Notes under the pieces: generated by a model
What the model saw: only the letters and a program-made list of their open reading frames with translations
Databases searched by the model: none
What the model was told of the DNA's origin: nothing
Made by a program: the position numbers and the translations under genes
Part shown: positions 12,933 through 34,896 of the stretch, in pieces
How the letters are laid out: each line of letters begins with the position of its first letter
Position numbering within the stretch: the first letter of the stretch is position 1
From: Chimonanthus salicifolius
Taxonomy: Eukaryota > Streptophyta > Magnoliopsida > Laurales > Calycanthaceae
Assembly (NCBI GenBank): GCA_013350335.1
Contig: CM023533.1
Coordinates: forward strand, 27,200,869-27,264,868
Direction of reading: 5' to 3'
Length of the DNA: 64,000 nt

Positions 12933-13929
12933 GTTATTCTTATATTAAGCCAATTTCTCAACCATCAATCCCAGCTGTATGAATTAGAGGGCATTTCAAT
13001 TTTCAACCAGGCATGGCTCAATTGAATAACTTTTTTGTTTTTTTTATCAATTAATGAATTATGTTTTTTTTTTTTTTTATCAATCACAAGAGAAATGATA
13101 GGGAGACGAAGGATCTAAGTTTAATTTTAAAATTTAATATATAATATTTTTTAATATAGATAGAGGAGAATTCCATGTCTTAAATAATTGAAAAAAGTAT
13201 TTATTTCAATATAAATAAAGTATGTTCTGAATAATTGAAAAATATATAAAAAAATTTAGAAAATAGAAAATCAATATGAGAAAAATATCTAATATGAATA
13301 TCATATTCTCTAGTGTCTCGTAATGACATGTTTCTTCCATTACAATTCATTAATCTTTTCGTAAAAAAAAATCTGAATTTTATAAAAATGATGAAATATT
13401 AAAAAAATCACACATACATCCTAAAAACTATACCAACAAATTAAAGGCTCTTCCTTTAATTCCATAAATGTTAGTATAAATTTTCTTTAACTTTTTACAC
13501 AAGAAATCCCAAAATGAGAATAAAAAAATTGAAAACCATACAAACATCCTAAAAGCTATATATCAATCACAGTAAGGTATCTATTCAATCCTTAAATACT
13601 CAATATCATTTTATTAAATTATTTTCACAAAAAATCCCAAAATTGTAATTATTTTAGAGCAAAAAATAAAAAATAAATCGATGAGAATTACTCGAAATGG
13701 ACAAATATAAATGAAAAAAAAAGGTTGGAATGAATAAATACTTTTCACATTTGAATAACAATTTTCTTAAAAACACACTCAATCCAAGATTCAAACTGAA
13801 AACCGAAACAACAATTTTTTTCCACGCAAGAAATCAATCATCACTGTCAAACTCCATATTCACCGGTGATGTTAAGATGAAGTGGGCTCAAATTCCTTTT
13901 TAACACTTTCAACAAAAATAGTAAATAGT

Positions 13930-14096
13930 ACCCACAGTAGGTGTAGTTTAACTGGTTGACTCCCATCTTAGGAAGTGGGAGGTTGTAAGTTCGAGCCCCA
14001 TGACTTAACCTTGATATGCTTTAGGGGTAATGAGCTCATACACGGGGGTTTTACGCTTGGTATCCTACGATTTTTCACATGTAAATTAAAAAAAAA
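13930..14096 (+). mobile_element. tRNA-derived SINE, family C, complete with target-site duplication
   Basis: The head reads like a tRNA: an A-box-like TAGTTTAACTGG and a B-box-like AAGTTCGAGCCCC, spaced as in Pol III promoters. The body continues with GGGGGTTTTACGC and ends TTTTTCACATGTAAATT plus an A-run. It is flanked by the 10-bp target-site duplication agtaaatagt (13920-13929 and 14097-14106). Length is about 167 bp. Related copies lie at 43632-43793 and, on the minus strand, 46990-47165. Confidence 0.85.
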
Positions 14097-16705
14097 AGTA
14101 AATAGTTTGTTGGCATGGCTATGGAAAAAAAGACAATGATGAACTATCATTTTAAAATTGAGGAAGATGTAAGCTAAGGACAAAGATATAAATGTGATCA
14201 TCAAATATGAGTATGGAGATGATAATGGTGGCAATGAGTCAAAGTTCAAGTTCAAGCAAACCAAGTTGATTGGTTGTTATAAATGGAAAATTATCCTATT
14301 AACCTACTTTTGAGAAATTGATTGTTATGCATGTATGTTTGTGAATTTTTAAAAGTAGTCTTTGAATTCAGTTTAAATCTGATAAAATTTTACTTCAATT
14401 CCAATCCAACGTAACCCTTTTAATAAAAGGGATAGATCAACATGAACAGTATAGACCCAATATGAACTATATATAATAGATAGACTTAACTAACTTAAAT
14501 CTATATAAGTTTGACACCCATTTAATGAACAATTTTAAAATGTATTCCATTAGACAACTTTCCTAAATCAAATAAATGGATAAACTGAATTGACCTTGAA
14601 TCCGAAATAGACCCAAATCAATTTAATATGTTTAACAAAGTTCAAAATAAACTCGAATTGAAAAGGACCTGATTTAAGTTGACACATTCAAAGGTCTAAT
14701 TCAATCAAGACCTGCCAATTTTTTTCTTTCAATCTAGCCAACAATTGAATCCAACTGCTCTCTTTTAAGAATTTACAAAAGGAATGATTTCTCATCCAGT
14801 TGGACCCTATATTGAATGCTTGGGTTGCAATGGTTTGAATTCAAGACAAGTTCAATTTAAAACTATTGTAAGATCAACCACCCACTTTCTAAGTATAATT
14901 CTTTCAAAATAAATTTTGCCTTCAATTGTTTTAAAAAGAGAAAAATGAAAGAGAAATACTTTGTATAAAAGAAAATAAGTCTTTCCTTATGTAATTTGTT
15001 CAGACCCTGAGAGCTAAAACCTGTGGAAGTTGAACAAGGTGCACTAGTGGGTGAATCAAAATTCAAATAAGATTGAGTTGGGTTAGAATTTAAATTTTCA
15101 AATAAATCTCTAACACAAAATTAATCATAGGTCAAATCAACTAATTAGAAAGCCCAAATCAACCAAATTCTCCAAATCATACAGGCCACGAGTAATCCAT
15201 TGCCCAAGACATGAATGATGGTGCATCCAAATTCCCAATAGTGTTTGGCGTCAATCAATCACATTCAAACTGTAATCCTGATAATTGTTTGGTAGAAAAC
15301 TAAAAAGGTTGCTGCAAACAATGAAATGTACGTCTCCGACATCTGAGTTGTACTTATTGTTTTTACATGCCAATTGTAAGGTATAATAAGTGAATGGACA
15401 GAGGCACTGTATCCTACTTGTATTGAACAGAGAATTATTAAGTGCTTCATAGCCAAAAAAATTAAAAATCAAATTTGATTGGTAGCTATCTTGTCTAAAT
15501 TCATTGAAATTCTAAATTTTGATTTTTAAAGAATTTATAGCTTTATATTAAATATAATGAAACCCACTAATCAAAAGTGGATGCCTGGATGAGCCACTTG
15601 ATAGGATTGTCATTGATTAGAGGCTTCCAATATTTGGGTCTAACATAACTATTAAAAGATGTTAATCATATGAATATAATTCATTCTTAATGTGCTTATA
15701 AATTTTATATTCTAAAAATCCATTTATAGTCTAGAATTTTACTAACTACTCTCTCTCAACATCAGAGTTGGAGACACTTGGCTCTTTCCCTCTACACTAG
15801 ACTGAAGATATAAATTCAATCTATCTCGGTGGTAATCTCTGCTTTGATATCATATTAAATAAATGAGCAGAACTCATCTTTAAAAACTAATTGTTAAAGA
15901 GAAATTGTCCATGTGCTTATAAACTTTATATTTTAAGGATCGACGGATAATGTAAAACTTTACTAACACTTCCTTTGATGGTAAGAATGAGACAGTAAGC
16001 TAGACAATGATACCCTGGTATATCACCTCAATACTCATGCTAATTGGAGAAAATTAAGCCAAATTACAAGCTAGAGGCTTTTTAATGGAAATGATCTTTG
16101 TACAAGTAAAGTCTCTTACACATCACATCCACTTAAGTAGATCAAATGTAATGATGACAGTGCATTGCACAATATCATCATTTGCAAGTGTAAAAAATGT
16201 GGGACCCAAGAAGGTGAGTGACGAATGCAAATAATTGCTAGTAACAACTAACAAGGACAGACTTTGGTAAAATTTGAATCTAACTCCAATTTTAGATTGC
16301 AGGATTTGAATGCAGATCCAAATCGGATTTGGGTTCTTGGTGTACGATCCGAATACCAATCTGCTTCCAAATACTAACGACACATGAATTGAATTGGTTT
16401 TTGAATTTGAATTTTTTATTAGTTTTTTTGTACTACATCATTACTCACAGTACATGTAGTATCCTCTTTATTATTATTGTTTACACCTATGCCATCATAT
16501 TAATGGGTTATCAAATTTAAATTTGATGATATCTACGTTCACAAAGTGATATTAAATTTGAATTAAATTATTTGGTGGAAGTGATTTTGAAAAAGAATCT
16601 CACTCCATTTTACAAGTTCAATCAATCTATAAATTCACAAAGTTAAGGAATTTTGTAAGCAAATTCAAAAAGAGTTTATGTGTGAGTAAATTTATTGTGT
16701 GTCTC

Positions 16706-17266
16706 CAGAGCCGACTTAAGCATAAGGAAGAAAAACCACCACTTAAGGCCCAGTTTAGAAAGGCCCAAAATTCTAGTTGCACCCTTTTATTTGTCTGGCC
16801 ACAAAACCCCTTTATTTGCCGTAAAATCGTGAAAGAAAATGAGTCATTCCGCAAAACCCTAACACCCTTTTAAGTTGTATATCCATGTGCCCATCTTAAA
16901 AGACACAAAAATCCTCTCCTCTCCTTTCTCCTCTAGGGGGCAACAACATTTGGAGACCTAAGCACTCTTTTTTTCTCTCCGAGTTGTACTACGACCCCAT
17001 CATAACTGTCAATCTCACCTACTGGCGCTCTGACCAACGTCTCCAACTTTTCCAAGAGGAGCTCTTTCTCTGGCTGCATGTCAAGGATAGTGTTGTGGAC
17101 AATCCGTTGAAGTATGTATGTGGGGGTATTGAATGGATTTGGGAGAATCAGAACTTTTAAAACTCTCAAAATTATTTTATTATATAATTAAAGTTTTAAT
17201 TAAATATTAAGAATGCCCTGTTTAGATTTTTCGCTTTAGGCCTCAACTGGTGTCTAGCCGGCCCTG
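16706..17266. mobile_element. Non-autonomous hAT-like transposon, 561 bp
   Basis: Terminal inverted repeats are CAGAGCCGACT on the left and CAGGGCCGGCT (reverse complement of the right end), 9 of 11 identical and of the usual hAT CAGRGCCG form. The flanks are the 8-bp target duplication tgtgtctc (16698-16705) and tgtatctc (17267-17274), one mismatch. The inside has short open frames on both strands but no transposase motif I can recognise. Confidence 0.8.
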
Positions 17267-17274
17267 TGTATCTC

Positions 17275-17876
17275 TAATATAAAGATTTTTAGATATAGTA
17301 GCTACATGAGAAATTGCCCATTGTGAATTAGTTTAGAATGATCTCTTATGAGCTTTTAAATGATAATATTGATTGAATTTAAAATGTAAAAATTACTAGA
17401 TTTTTCTTCATTTAAAGCTTTGACAATTTTTATGAATCAATTCACAAAGAATATTTTATTTCTACTTAAATTGTATGATAATATTACAACGGGCACGAAT
17501 AGATTGGCCATACAAGATCTATAAACTTTAGTAATTTTATAAATTAAAAAACGTATAAAAAAGTAGTGAAAAATTCTTCACTTCCCACCAAATACCAAAC
17601 TCGGCAGTAACACCTCAAACACTTAATACCAACAGTTTTACACCTTTTGTGTTAATTCCCATTCTTTGCAGAGGGACGAAAAAAAAAAATTAAATATGAG
17701 AAGAAAAGCATTACTTTGGCTCAAGAAGAAGAGGTCCCAGTTCACCCGATGTCCGTGCGGCTTGCAGATGGTTGTGTGAATTTGGAGTTTTACTGGGTCT
17801 TGGATTCTTCATCGGAAAAAAAAAAACATTCTTCATCGTAAAAAAAAAAAAATTCAACCTCAATTCTTCATCAGTA
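17275..17876. other. Intergenic, IQD 3' flank
   Basis: AT-rich sequence between the hAT-like element and the IQD stop codon. It includes two A-runs at 17817-17826 and 17841-17851. It probably holds the IQD 3' untranslated region; no other gene is seen. Confidence 0.4.
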
Positions 17877-20078
17877 TCACCATCTCACATGAATGTAATC
17901 TCTTTCAACTTGTCTAATGAACTCAGCATGTCTATCAAGCCTATCTACTATAGCATTCTTAAAATTAAAAACCTCCTGAACCTGCGAACAAGACCGCCGT
18001 GTCTGGGCTCCGATCAGCCTCGCCCTCATCTCAATCTCATTCAATGACAGCCTCTTCCTTGGCCCTGTTACAGGTCTCTGTTTCGGGGCACTGTGAGACC
18101 TCAATTTGGCCCTAAATGACTCTGTATTTGCCATGTAATTGGGATAGTCTGAGAACTCCTCAGTGGAAATACTCCTTGCCGGTGTCGCAGGCAATCTGTC
18201 ATTCATTCCAGCAGAATTCATCAACCAAGGCGAGTTCCGGGCAGAAGAAAGCATGCTTTTCTTCACCCACAAGTCCCCAGTCGGACTGGCGGAAACTTCG
18301 ACGGTCTGGTGTAACCAGATGAGCTGACATTTGACATGGAAGCAGAGAGGAGAGAGCTTGTGGAAGTTGGTTTTCACCACACTCCGATGTGGAGCCATAG
18401 TATCTTCTAGACCTGGACTTGGGTCTGCAAGTGTCAATTTCGACGATCTTTGGGCTCTCGCTAGATGGGTTGAAGGCAGTCTCTCGGGGCAAATCTAACC
18501 TTCTGCTGTGAATTGATCTTGTATATTCACTTGTTATGTCATCCAATCTTTCCTGAGAGAATGAAATAAGAAAGCTTGAAATGAAATGCTAAAGGTGTGT
18601 GCATTTGAAATTCCATCAAAGAGAAAATACAGATACTTGAAAACAGAGTGTTTAGCCGGTCTTGTTAATTCATTTGGGAATCTGAATTAGGTGTTCTAGA
18701 ACAGAATTTTTGCAATTCCAACTCAAACAGTCTAAGATTCGTTTTGGGTGTGAACAAGAGTTCCACATCGGTTGTGAGTGGGAAATCTAAGGACTACAGA
18801 GGACCGGCTCACTCCATCCATCAGGCGTTTGAGCAGGAAGACCCGTCCTAACTAAGTGATATCAGAGCTAAGTCTCCCAAACCAACGTATGTAGATTCAG
18901 AAAATCTCTTAGCTAAACTGGGATGGTTGCTAACGTTCTATCCACCGGATAGCCTCGTTGAGGGAGGGTTGTTGGGGTGAGAGTCCCATATCAATTATAG
19001 GGGGAAATATAAGGACTCATTAGAAACCGAGTCACTCCACCCAACATCCTAGTCTTTTGAGCGGAGTGACCGGTCCTAACAAGATTTACCATTTTTAATT
19101 GAGGAAGTTGCATCTATTCCTCTTCAAATTTCTCCCTCATAAAGCCTTATTCTGTAATGAAGATTTTTGAGGATGAATCTTACAATGGATTTACAAGGTC
19201 TGATGTCTGGATGAAACCTGCAATTTTCATTTAGACGAATAGCTTTCTGCATTCGGACTGTGGCCTGCACACGCATAAGAGCCTCCATGCTTTGAAGAGC
19301 TTCAGCAGCTTTCCTTCTCACCAGATAACCTCGAACATGAGCCTGCAACTTCACCAGTCCTTTCAGAGCTCGAAGAGCTTTTTTCGCCTATAAAAACCCA
19401 ATCAGATTACTTAGAAAAGAAAACAAAACTTTCCAGAACACAAGAAACAACAACAGACAAATATTTCAAGCAAGAAAAATCCAAAGGAAGGAAGAGAAAA
19501 TTCGAAGAGCAAATTCTAAAGACATGCACAATGCAGAACAGATGAAAGTGCAGAACCCACCATCATGTGTGAAAGAAAATTGCAGAATGGAAGTGAAAAA
19601 ATTGCAGACTACAAATTACAAAAGAAACAACAGCAAAAACCAAAAACCGGGAAAGAAAATCGAAAAAAAAAAAAAAAAAATTGAACTCCCTCACCAAATA
19701 CCCTCGAAAAGCCGTTTGAATCTTCACAGCTGCCCACCACTCCCGACCGCCGCGGAACATGCTCCCTCTGCCTTGGCTAGTAAGTCTCACCACTGCCGCG
19801 GCTGCCTGCGCAGCCGCAACCGCTGCATCAGCTGCTGCGGCAGTGGCTGCAGCGACTGCAATTGCGTGCCTGCTCTGCTCCTTCTCTGTCTCATTGTAAT
19901 GGGACTGCAACCAGGTTGCCGGAATCTGACCCACATTTTCGTGGCCGCCCGAGTTCCGACTCGACTTGCCAAAGCTCCGACTTTTGATCTCTTTACGAAT
20001 ACCGTCTCCGGAATTCTCTCTCTCTTTCTCCTTCTTCCCGCCCAGCATGCTCCTCAACCACCTTTTCGCCCGCCCCAT
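17877..20078 (-). CDS. IQ67-domain (IQD) calmodulin-binding protein, with apparent 1-nt frameshift
   Basis: IQD proteins are plant calmodulin-recruiting scaffolds tied to microtubules, membranes or nuclei. Exons 20078-19695, 19387-19184 and 18552-17877 give about 420 residues if one base is discounted. The start MGRAKRWLR matches the family's MGKxxRWLR opening; the upstream in-frame ATG at 20102 is less likely. An Ala-rich block is followed by the IQ67 domain ([15 protein letters not shown], then [15 protein letters not shown]), split by the family's characteristic phase-0 intron. Exon 3 carries [36 protein letters not shown] and the closing [20 protein letters not shown]. Between GLVGEE and SSARNSPWL the frame shifts by one. 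Removing one A from the A4 run (TTTT at 18257-18260 on +) restores a sensible [17 protein letters not shown] sequence. It is either a young pseudogene or a sequence error. Confidence 0.88.
18740..19081 (-). mobile_element. TRIM (terminal-repeat retrotransposon in miniature) in IQD intron 2
   Basis: Two direct repeats of about 113 bp (18740-18853 and 18970-19081) are 342 bp end to end. After the left repeat comes GTGATATCAGAGCTAAG (18856 on), close to the initiator-Met tRNA primer site TGGTATCAGAGC. Just before the right repeat is a purine tract GAGGGAGGG. The right repeat starts TGTTGGGG and ends CCTAACA. The flanks carry agatt at 18735-18739 and 19082-19086, a 5-bp target duplication. By its primer site the element reads left to right on +, that is antisense to the IQD gene. 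No coding capacity. Confidence 0.82.
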
Positions 20079-20127
20079 TTTCAGGACGTCGGAATATGAC
20101 AATTCCTGTTGGAAATTGCCCCGGCAA

Positions 20128-20145
20128 GTCCTATATACAAAGAAG
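20128..20145 (-). promoter_or_regulatory. TATA box of the IQD gene
   Basis: On the minus strand the sequence TTTGTATATAGGAC lies about 55-65 bases upstream of the chosen IQD ATG. This would place transcription start near 20105 and give a very short leader. That start would also make the upstream ATG at 20102 too close to the cap to be used well. Confidence 0.5.
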
Positions 20146-20319
20146 AACCAGAAACAAGAAACAAAAACCGCCCAGCAGGAATCTATAGAAAAGAAAGTAC
20201 TTTCCGTATTGTAGGAAACAAGGTGGAGATTGATGGAAGCAGCCGGCAGAAAGAGAGAAAGAGGAGAATTTTAAAAAAAAAAACCAGTAGAGGAATCATT
20301 AGAAAAAATTGGTAAAGAA

Positions 20320-21887
20320 AGCCAAGTGGAAGTCATGGAGGACAAGAAATTGCTAACGTGTTGCAACAGTTGGTGAATTACTGTATTACAAGACAAGGAG
20401 AAATGTCACAGAAATCCCAGATTTCAAATGCACAAGTAAATTCCTAGAAAACCCACCAATGGGGAGAATTTCTGCAATGAATTTGTGGAATTTTTAATTA
20501 TAATTCTTTAATTAAATTATTGGCTGTGTTATATCAGTAGGTTGAGTTCTTAATATTTGGATGGGTTAACTAGAAGACTTCATGCATTATGTATGAGGGC
20601 CTCCCCCTACATATTAATTTATGACATTTTTTTAATTTTTAAGTATCTTTCAAGAATCTTATTAACAAAAAATTCACTCAGGAGGGATTTTTCAGTTTTC
20701 ATTTGGAGCATAGATAAAAACTCAAAAATTGAGATTTGAAATTCTATTAGAACTCGCCTGGAAAAAAACTCAAAAATTCGTTTGACTCTTTCAATTTGAA
20801 ATCTTATGGAGTCAAGTTAATTTGAATTAACTCATTAAGTGTTTAAACTATGATTTTAGATTGATTTTTTTTTTTTCCAATTGGTGATATTTTTGAAGTA
20901 TCGATTGATATTTAGAAAAGTTGCATAGTTTTACTTGAATTTAGACTGAAAAATTTTAGGGTGATATTTCAAGTGTCAACTGAAATTTGTAAGTTCATGA
21001 TAGATTAGACAAGTCTTTTAGAAAGAACATTGATTTGGACACCCGTACTTTTAGTAACATAGGAAGTTGATTTGGCCATCGGTACTTTTACAGGATACTG
21101 TGCCTATTCTACCTTTTATTTTGTTGTAATAAATTAGAAAAGTGAAAGAATAGAATGAGAATATCATCACTTTATTGTGATAAATGAATAGGAAAAAAAG
21201 GAGACAGTGTCCCATGTTTAATAAATTGTCATCGTATCCGCCCATATTCTGAATATCAGCCTATATCCAATATATATCAATGATATCGGTCGATATTGAT
21301 CGCTTTAATTAAAAAAAATAAGAGAGATATTTATCAATTGATACCATTTTTTTTAACCCTGGAAAAAACCATTTTACCTTCTCTTTTTAAAAGAGAGAAG
21401 AGAGAAGAAGAAGAAAAGTAATGGTAAAATGATTTTTTCTTTTTAAAAATGGTATACCATGGTAAAAACCTAGTGTACAAATCATTACCCAGTTTAAATG
21501 CACGAAAAATATCTATAACATGTAACTTTTAGGAAACTCCTCAATATATTATCAATTTATCATAACTTTATGAGATAGGGTAAAGAAAATCAATAATTTA
21601 TAGCAATCAATTTTTTAAAGACTAAAATTAAAAAGTTAAAAATTAATGATCTACAAAAACTAATTTTTAAAATTTAAAATCATAAAGTTAAAATAATTAA
21701 ATAGAGCATCAAGTTTTACTAACTCATTGGCATTGTCCTTTTCTACCAATTTCATCTAAAAATGTGTACTTCACTTTAGATTCTACTAGCTAGAATATCT
21801 GACTAAAGAGACTTGAGAAATCTCCTAAAAGGATTTTTTTCAAAATCTCTACAAGTCTCTTAAAAAAGATTCTTTGGAAAAAAGTAG

Positions 21888-21933
<46 letters not shown>

Positions 21934-22573
21934 ATCTCATAAAAATGTGATCATGTGGATCTGAGTTTTGAAAGTTAAGCTGAAATTCAAAATTTTGCCC
22001 ATGTCTAACAAAACTTGATAGAGGGTAATATATACATATTATGAAAAATTTTGTTTTTCAAAAATGGATGCAAGCACGGCATACTCTTTTTTTTTTTTGG
22101 TAAATGGGTAGTAAATATTTTTCGAAAAATAAAAATGTCTCAAATTGGTAAAATGGGGAAAAAAAATATCAATTGAAATGTCTAGATCCATTAAAGATTT
22201 GAAATTTTAAATATTGGCAAAATGTTAAACTTGAGATGATAAAATTTAAACTAAAATTCAAAATTGACATAAATTCTCAATCTGAAAAGTCCTTTTATTT
22301 AAGCATATTAAGCCAAAAATGCATTATTTTCCTTCCCGTTCCATGAAAAAAGTTGAATTAGAATCTGTGTAAAAAAGGCACTTCATGGAAACAGTGAAAG
22401 GAACCTTCTAAAAAAAGAGATGTGACCCATTTTGCCTAGATCAACCTAGAAGAGGAGACGGAGATGGACCAAAACGGAACCCAATTCCAAAATTTTGGCC
22501 ATTTTTCGGTTGAATCATAAATATTCCATCTATTTTAATCAGAATGAAACGAAATTGACCACCACTTTAGAGC
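20320..22573. other. Intergenic region with AG microsatellite
   Basis: No gene is supported. An uninterrupted (AG)n tract runs 21891-21930. At 21240-21365 there is a decayed relative of the ATATCGG palindrome MITE (GATATCGGTCGATATTGATC, then AACCCTGG), but I could not define its ends. The rest is AT-rich. Confidence 0.5.
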
Positions 22574-22581
22574 ATTACAAC

Positions 22582-22791
22582 TAGGGCTGCAACTCGGGTC
22601 GGATTTTGACCCGACCCGTATGACCCGACCCGAGAAATCATGTGGGTCGGGCCATAGGGTCGGGTCAGGGTTGAGAAAAAAAAAACCCCAAACAAAATTC
22701 AGGTCGAGTTGGGTTGAGATCTTTAAATTTCAACCCGATCCGACCCGACCCGAATTTATTAACTTAATATAAAACCTTTACCCAAAAACCC

Positions 22792-22835
<44 letters not shown>

Positions 22836-23393
22836 CTCTTTCTTTCTGTGCATACAAAGGCAAAGGCAGCAAGAAGAGAATGGGTTTTTGGGATTTTCCA
22901 AAGAAAAATCTTCCCTCAATGAAAGTGCAAATGAAATCCAAAGGAAAATATCCAGGTGATTTTCCTTAACCTCTCTTTCATTTTCTCCTTTCCCTCTTCA
23001 CCATTATTAAGGGTTGGGGGCAGCATCTGAAAAAGCAAATCCAAATCAAATCGAAAGGCCAGTCAGATTTCAGGTTTTGGACTATCCTTAAACTGCCCAT
23101 TTTGGTTAAATCGAAGAGGCGGCGGAGGAGGAAAGTGGCATTTTGCATCAGTAAAAGGAGAGATAATGACGGTGCTGGAAAGGCAGAAGAGAAACAAGGA
23201 AAGTAAGAATGGGTTGGGCTGCAACTCGAGTCATGTCGGGTTGGGTCGGGTCGAGGATATTACAAACTCGGGTCGGGTCGGGTTGATTAAATCGGATTTT
23301 TAATTCGGATCGAGTCGGGTTCAATATGTTGTGACATAGATTACAGGTTGGATTTATGAAAACCCGACCCGCACGACCCGAGTTGCAACCCTA
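22582..23393. mobile_element. Non-autonomous hAT-like element with CGGGT-rich ends and a possible captured host fragment
   Basis: The left end TAGGGCTGCAACTCGGGTC and the right end (reverse complement TAGGGTTGCAACTCGGGTC) form inverted repeats. The flanking 8-mers attacaac (22574-22581) and attgcaac (23394-23401) are a target duplication with one mismatch. The subterminal zones are full of GGGTCGGGT / ACCCGACCC. The inner 22780-23210 differs sharply: AACCCTAATCTCTCTC with a (TC)n tract at 22795-22832, then an ATG-led stretch with a donor-like AG|GTGATT, resembling the 5' part of a host gene. Confidence 0.72.
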
Positions 23394-23610
23394 ATTGCAA
23401 CATAGCCCACATTTTGAAGGTCACACCGGCCTGGTAGGCAATATTGATGGTGGTAAATTGGTACGAACTTTCAATCACTAACCGTTTAGTAGATGAATTC
23501 AGTGATTGAGAGTTCACACTAATTGAATGTGAACCAGGATACAAAAGATTAATTCTCCTTCTTGAATAGAATAAATGGCAAGGGGACTAGGACGAATGTA
23601 CAAAAATATA

Positions 23611-23803
23611 CTTCATCTGTCTCAATTTAGTTGTCTTATATGAATTTTGAGATTGTCCCAAAATATTTGTCACATTCATACTGAAGTAGCATCAAGTGTG
23701 TTAAAAAAATATATGAGATCACATAGAGTGCTAATCTTATATAGAGAGTTCTTTAAAAAATACAAATGTTTCAAATGAAACAACTAAAATGAGACGGAGA
23801 AAG
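23611..23803. mobile_element. Stowaway-like MITE
   Basis: It is bordered by TA dinucleotides (23609-23610, 23804-23805). The left end is CTTCATCTGTCTCAATT and the right end, reverse complemented, is CTTTCTCCGTCTCATTTTAG, close to the Stowaway CTCCCTCCGT type. The body is clearly the same family, inverted, as the element at 63102-63291. Confidence 0.75.
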
Positions 23804-23805
23804 TA

Positions 23806-23981
23806 CAAAAGAGAGAGATGATCATCATGCACACTCATGCCATCCATATCCATCCACCACATACAAACAGGCCTTGCCTAATGGACCAACACAATACACA
23901 ATCCTCCTACAATGGTAGAATATGCTTCCCATTCACAATCCAACCAGCTACAATAACTCAATGCATTCACTATACCGAACA

Positions 23982-24022
<41 letters not shown>

Positions 24023-24544
24023 CATTAAACATTTTAAGTATATATTGTATTACATGGCAACAATTGTACAAGATTCAAGGGGGGAAAAAAATCAATGCAC
24101 ATGTCCCACCCATCACTCAATCTGAATCAGAATGAACCCCTACATGAATCCCGACCCTTTCTTTCAAAGCCCTTGACAGCGCATCCAGCTCCTTGCAGAG
24201 CAACACGAAAAAAAAAAAATTCACCCCCAACCCCAATCACTTACCTAAGCCCTAGCCCCACCCCCCTCCTCTCTTCCTCATCCTAAAACGAGACACATTG
24301 ACAGGAGCAGTGGATAAGAGATGCCCAACTGCAAAAACGACTTTTGGTCCTGGCGCACAGCCTCTGCAGCACATGTATAACAAACACAGTACTACTGTAC
24401 ACAGCCAGAAATCTTACCAAGCTTTCCAGTGGTCGTTAATCACTCACCTCATTTTCCAAATCACATGACACTGCACACAATCATGCCAGAAAATTGAATA
24501 GAAAAGCCAGCAATTATAAAGGAAACTTACCCCACAAAAGGGCC
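23806..24544. other. Spacer downstream of PAPS, GA microsatellite
   Basis: Holds a (GA)n tract at 23985-24019 and otherwise ordinary AT-rich sequence. Part of it is probably the PAPS 3' untranslated region. No gene is supported. Confidence 0.4.
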
Positions 24545-24752
24545 GGTTTTCCTTAGTCTTTGCTACTGATCTCCCGTTCGAATCAACTGGCACACTGGTT
24601 TTCCTTAGTCTTTGCTGCCGATCTCCCATTCGAATCAACTGGCATACTGGTTTTCCTTGGTCTTTGCTGCCGATCTCCCGTTCGAATCTACTGGCACACC
24701 GGTTTTCCTTGGTCTTTGCTGCCGAACTCCCGTTCGAATCAACTGGCATACC
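24545..24752. repeat. Four-copy 52-bp minisatellite just past the PAPS stop codon
   Basis: Four head-to-tail units of exactly 52 bp start at 24545, 24597, 24649 and 24701. Each begins GGTTTTCCTT and contains TCCCGTTCGAATCAACTGGC or a one- or two-base variant. The unit length is not a multiple of three, and the last unit ends 7 bases from the PAPS stop, so the array lies at the start of the 3' untranslated region. The core GTTCGAATC resembles a Pol III B-box. No A-box is seen, so this may be coincidence. Confidence 0.9.
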
Positions 24753-24759
24753 AAATCCC

Positions 24760-34896
<10,137 letters not shown>

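Larger units (their letters stand above)
11917..16697. other. Long AT-rich intergenic region
   Basis: No gene is supported in 4.8 kb. It holds a SINE fragment near 12836-12932, a complete family-C SINE at 13930-14096, and degenerate repeat text at 14400-14750 (motifs like CAACATGAACAG and AACTAACTTAAAT). Short open frames here are isolated and have no codon or family signal. Confidence 0.5.

Noticed and set aside
19524..20099. 191-codon plus-strand frame opposite IQD exon 1
   Set aside because: Antisense shadow of the Ala-rich IQD coding sequence; the IQD reading matches the family and its splice sites.
20102..20102. Upstream in-frame ATG as the IQD start
   Set aside because: The family begins with MGKxxRWLR, matched by the ATG at 20078, and the TATA position would put the first ATG almost at the cap.
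24545..24752. tRNA gene or SINE because of repeated GTTCGAATC
   Set aside because: No A-box, acceptor-stem pairing or tail; the word recurs only because of the minisatellite.
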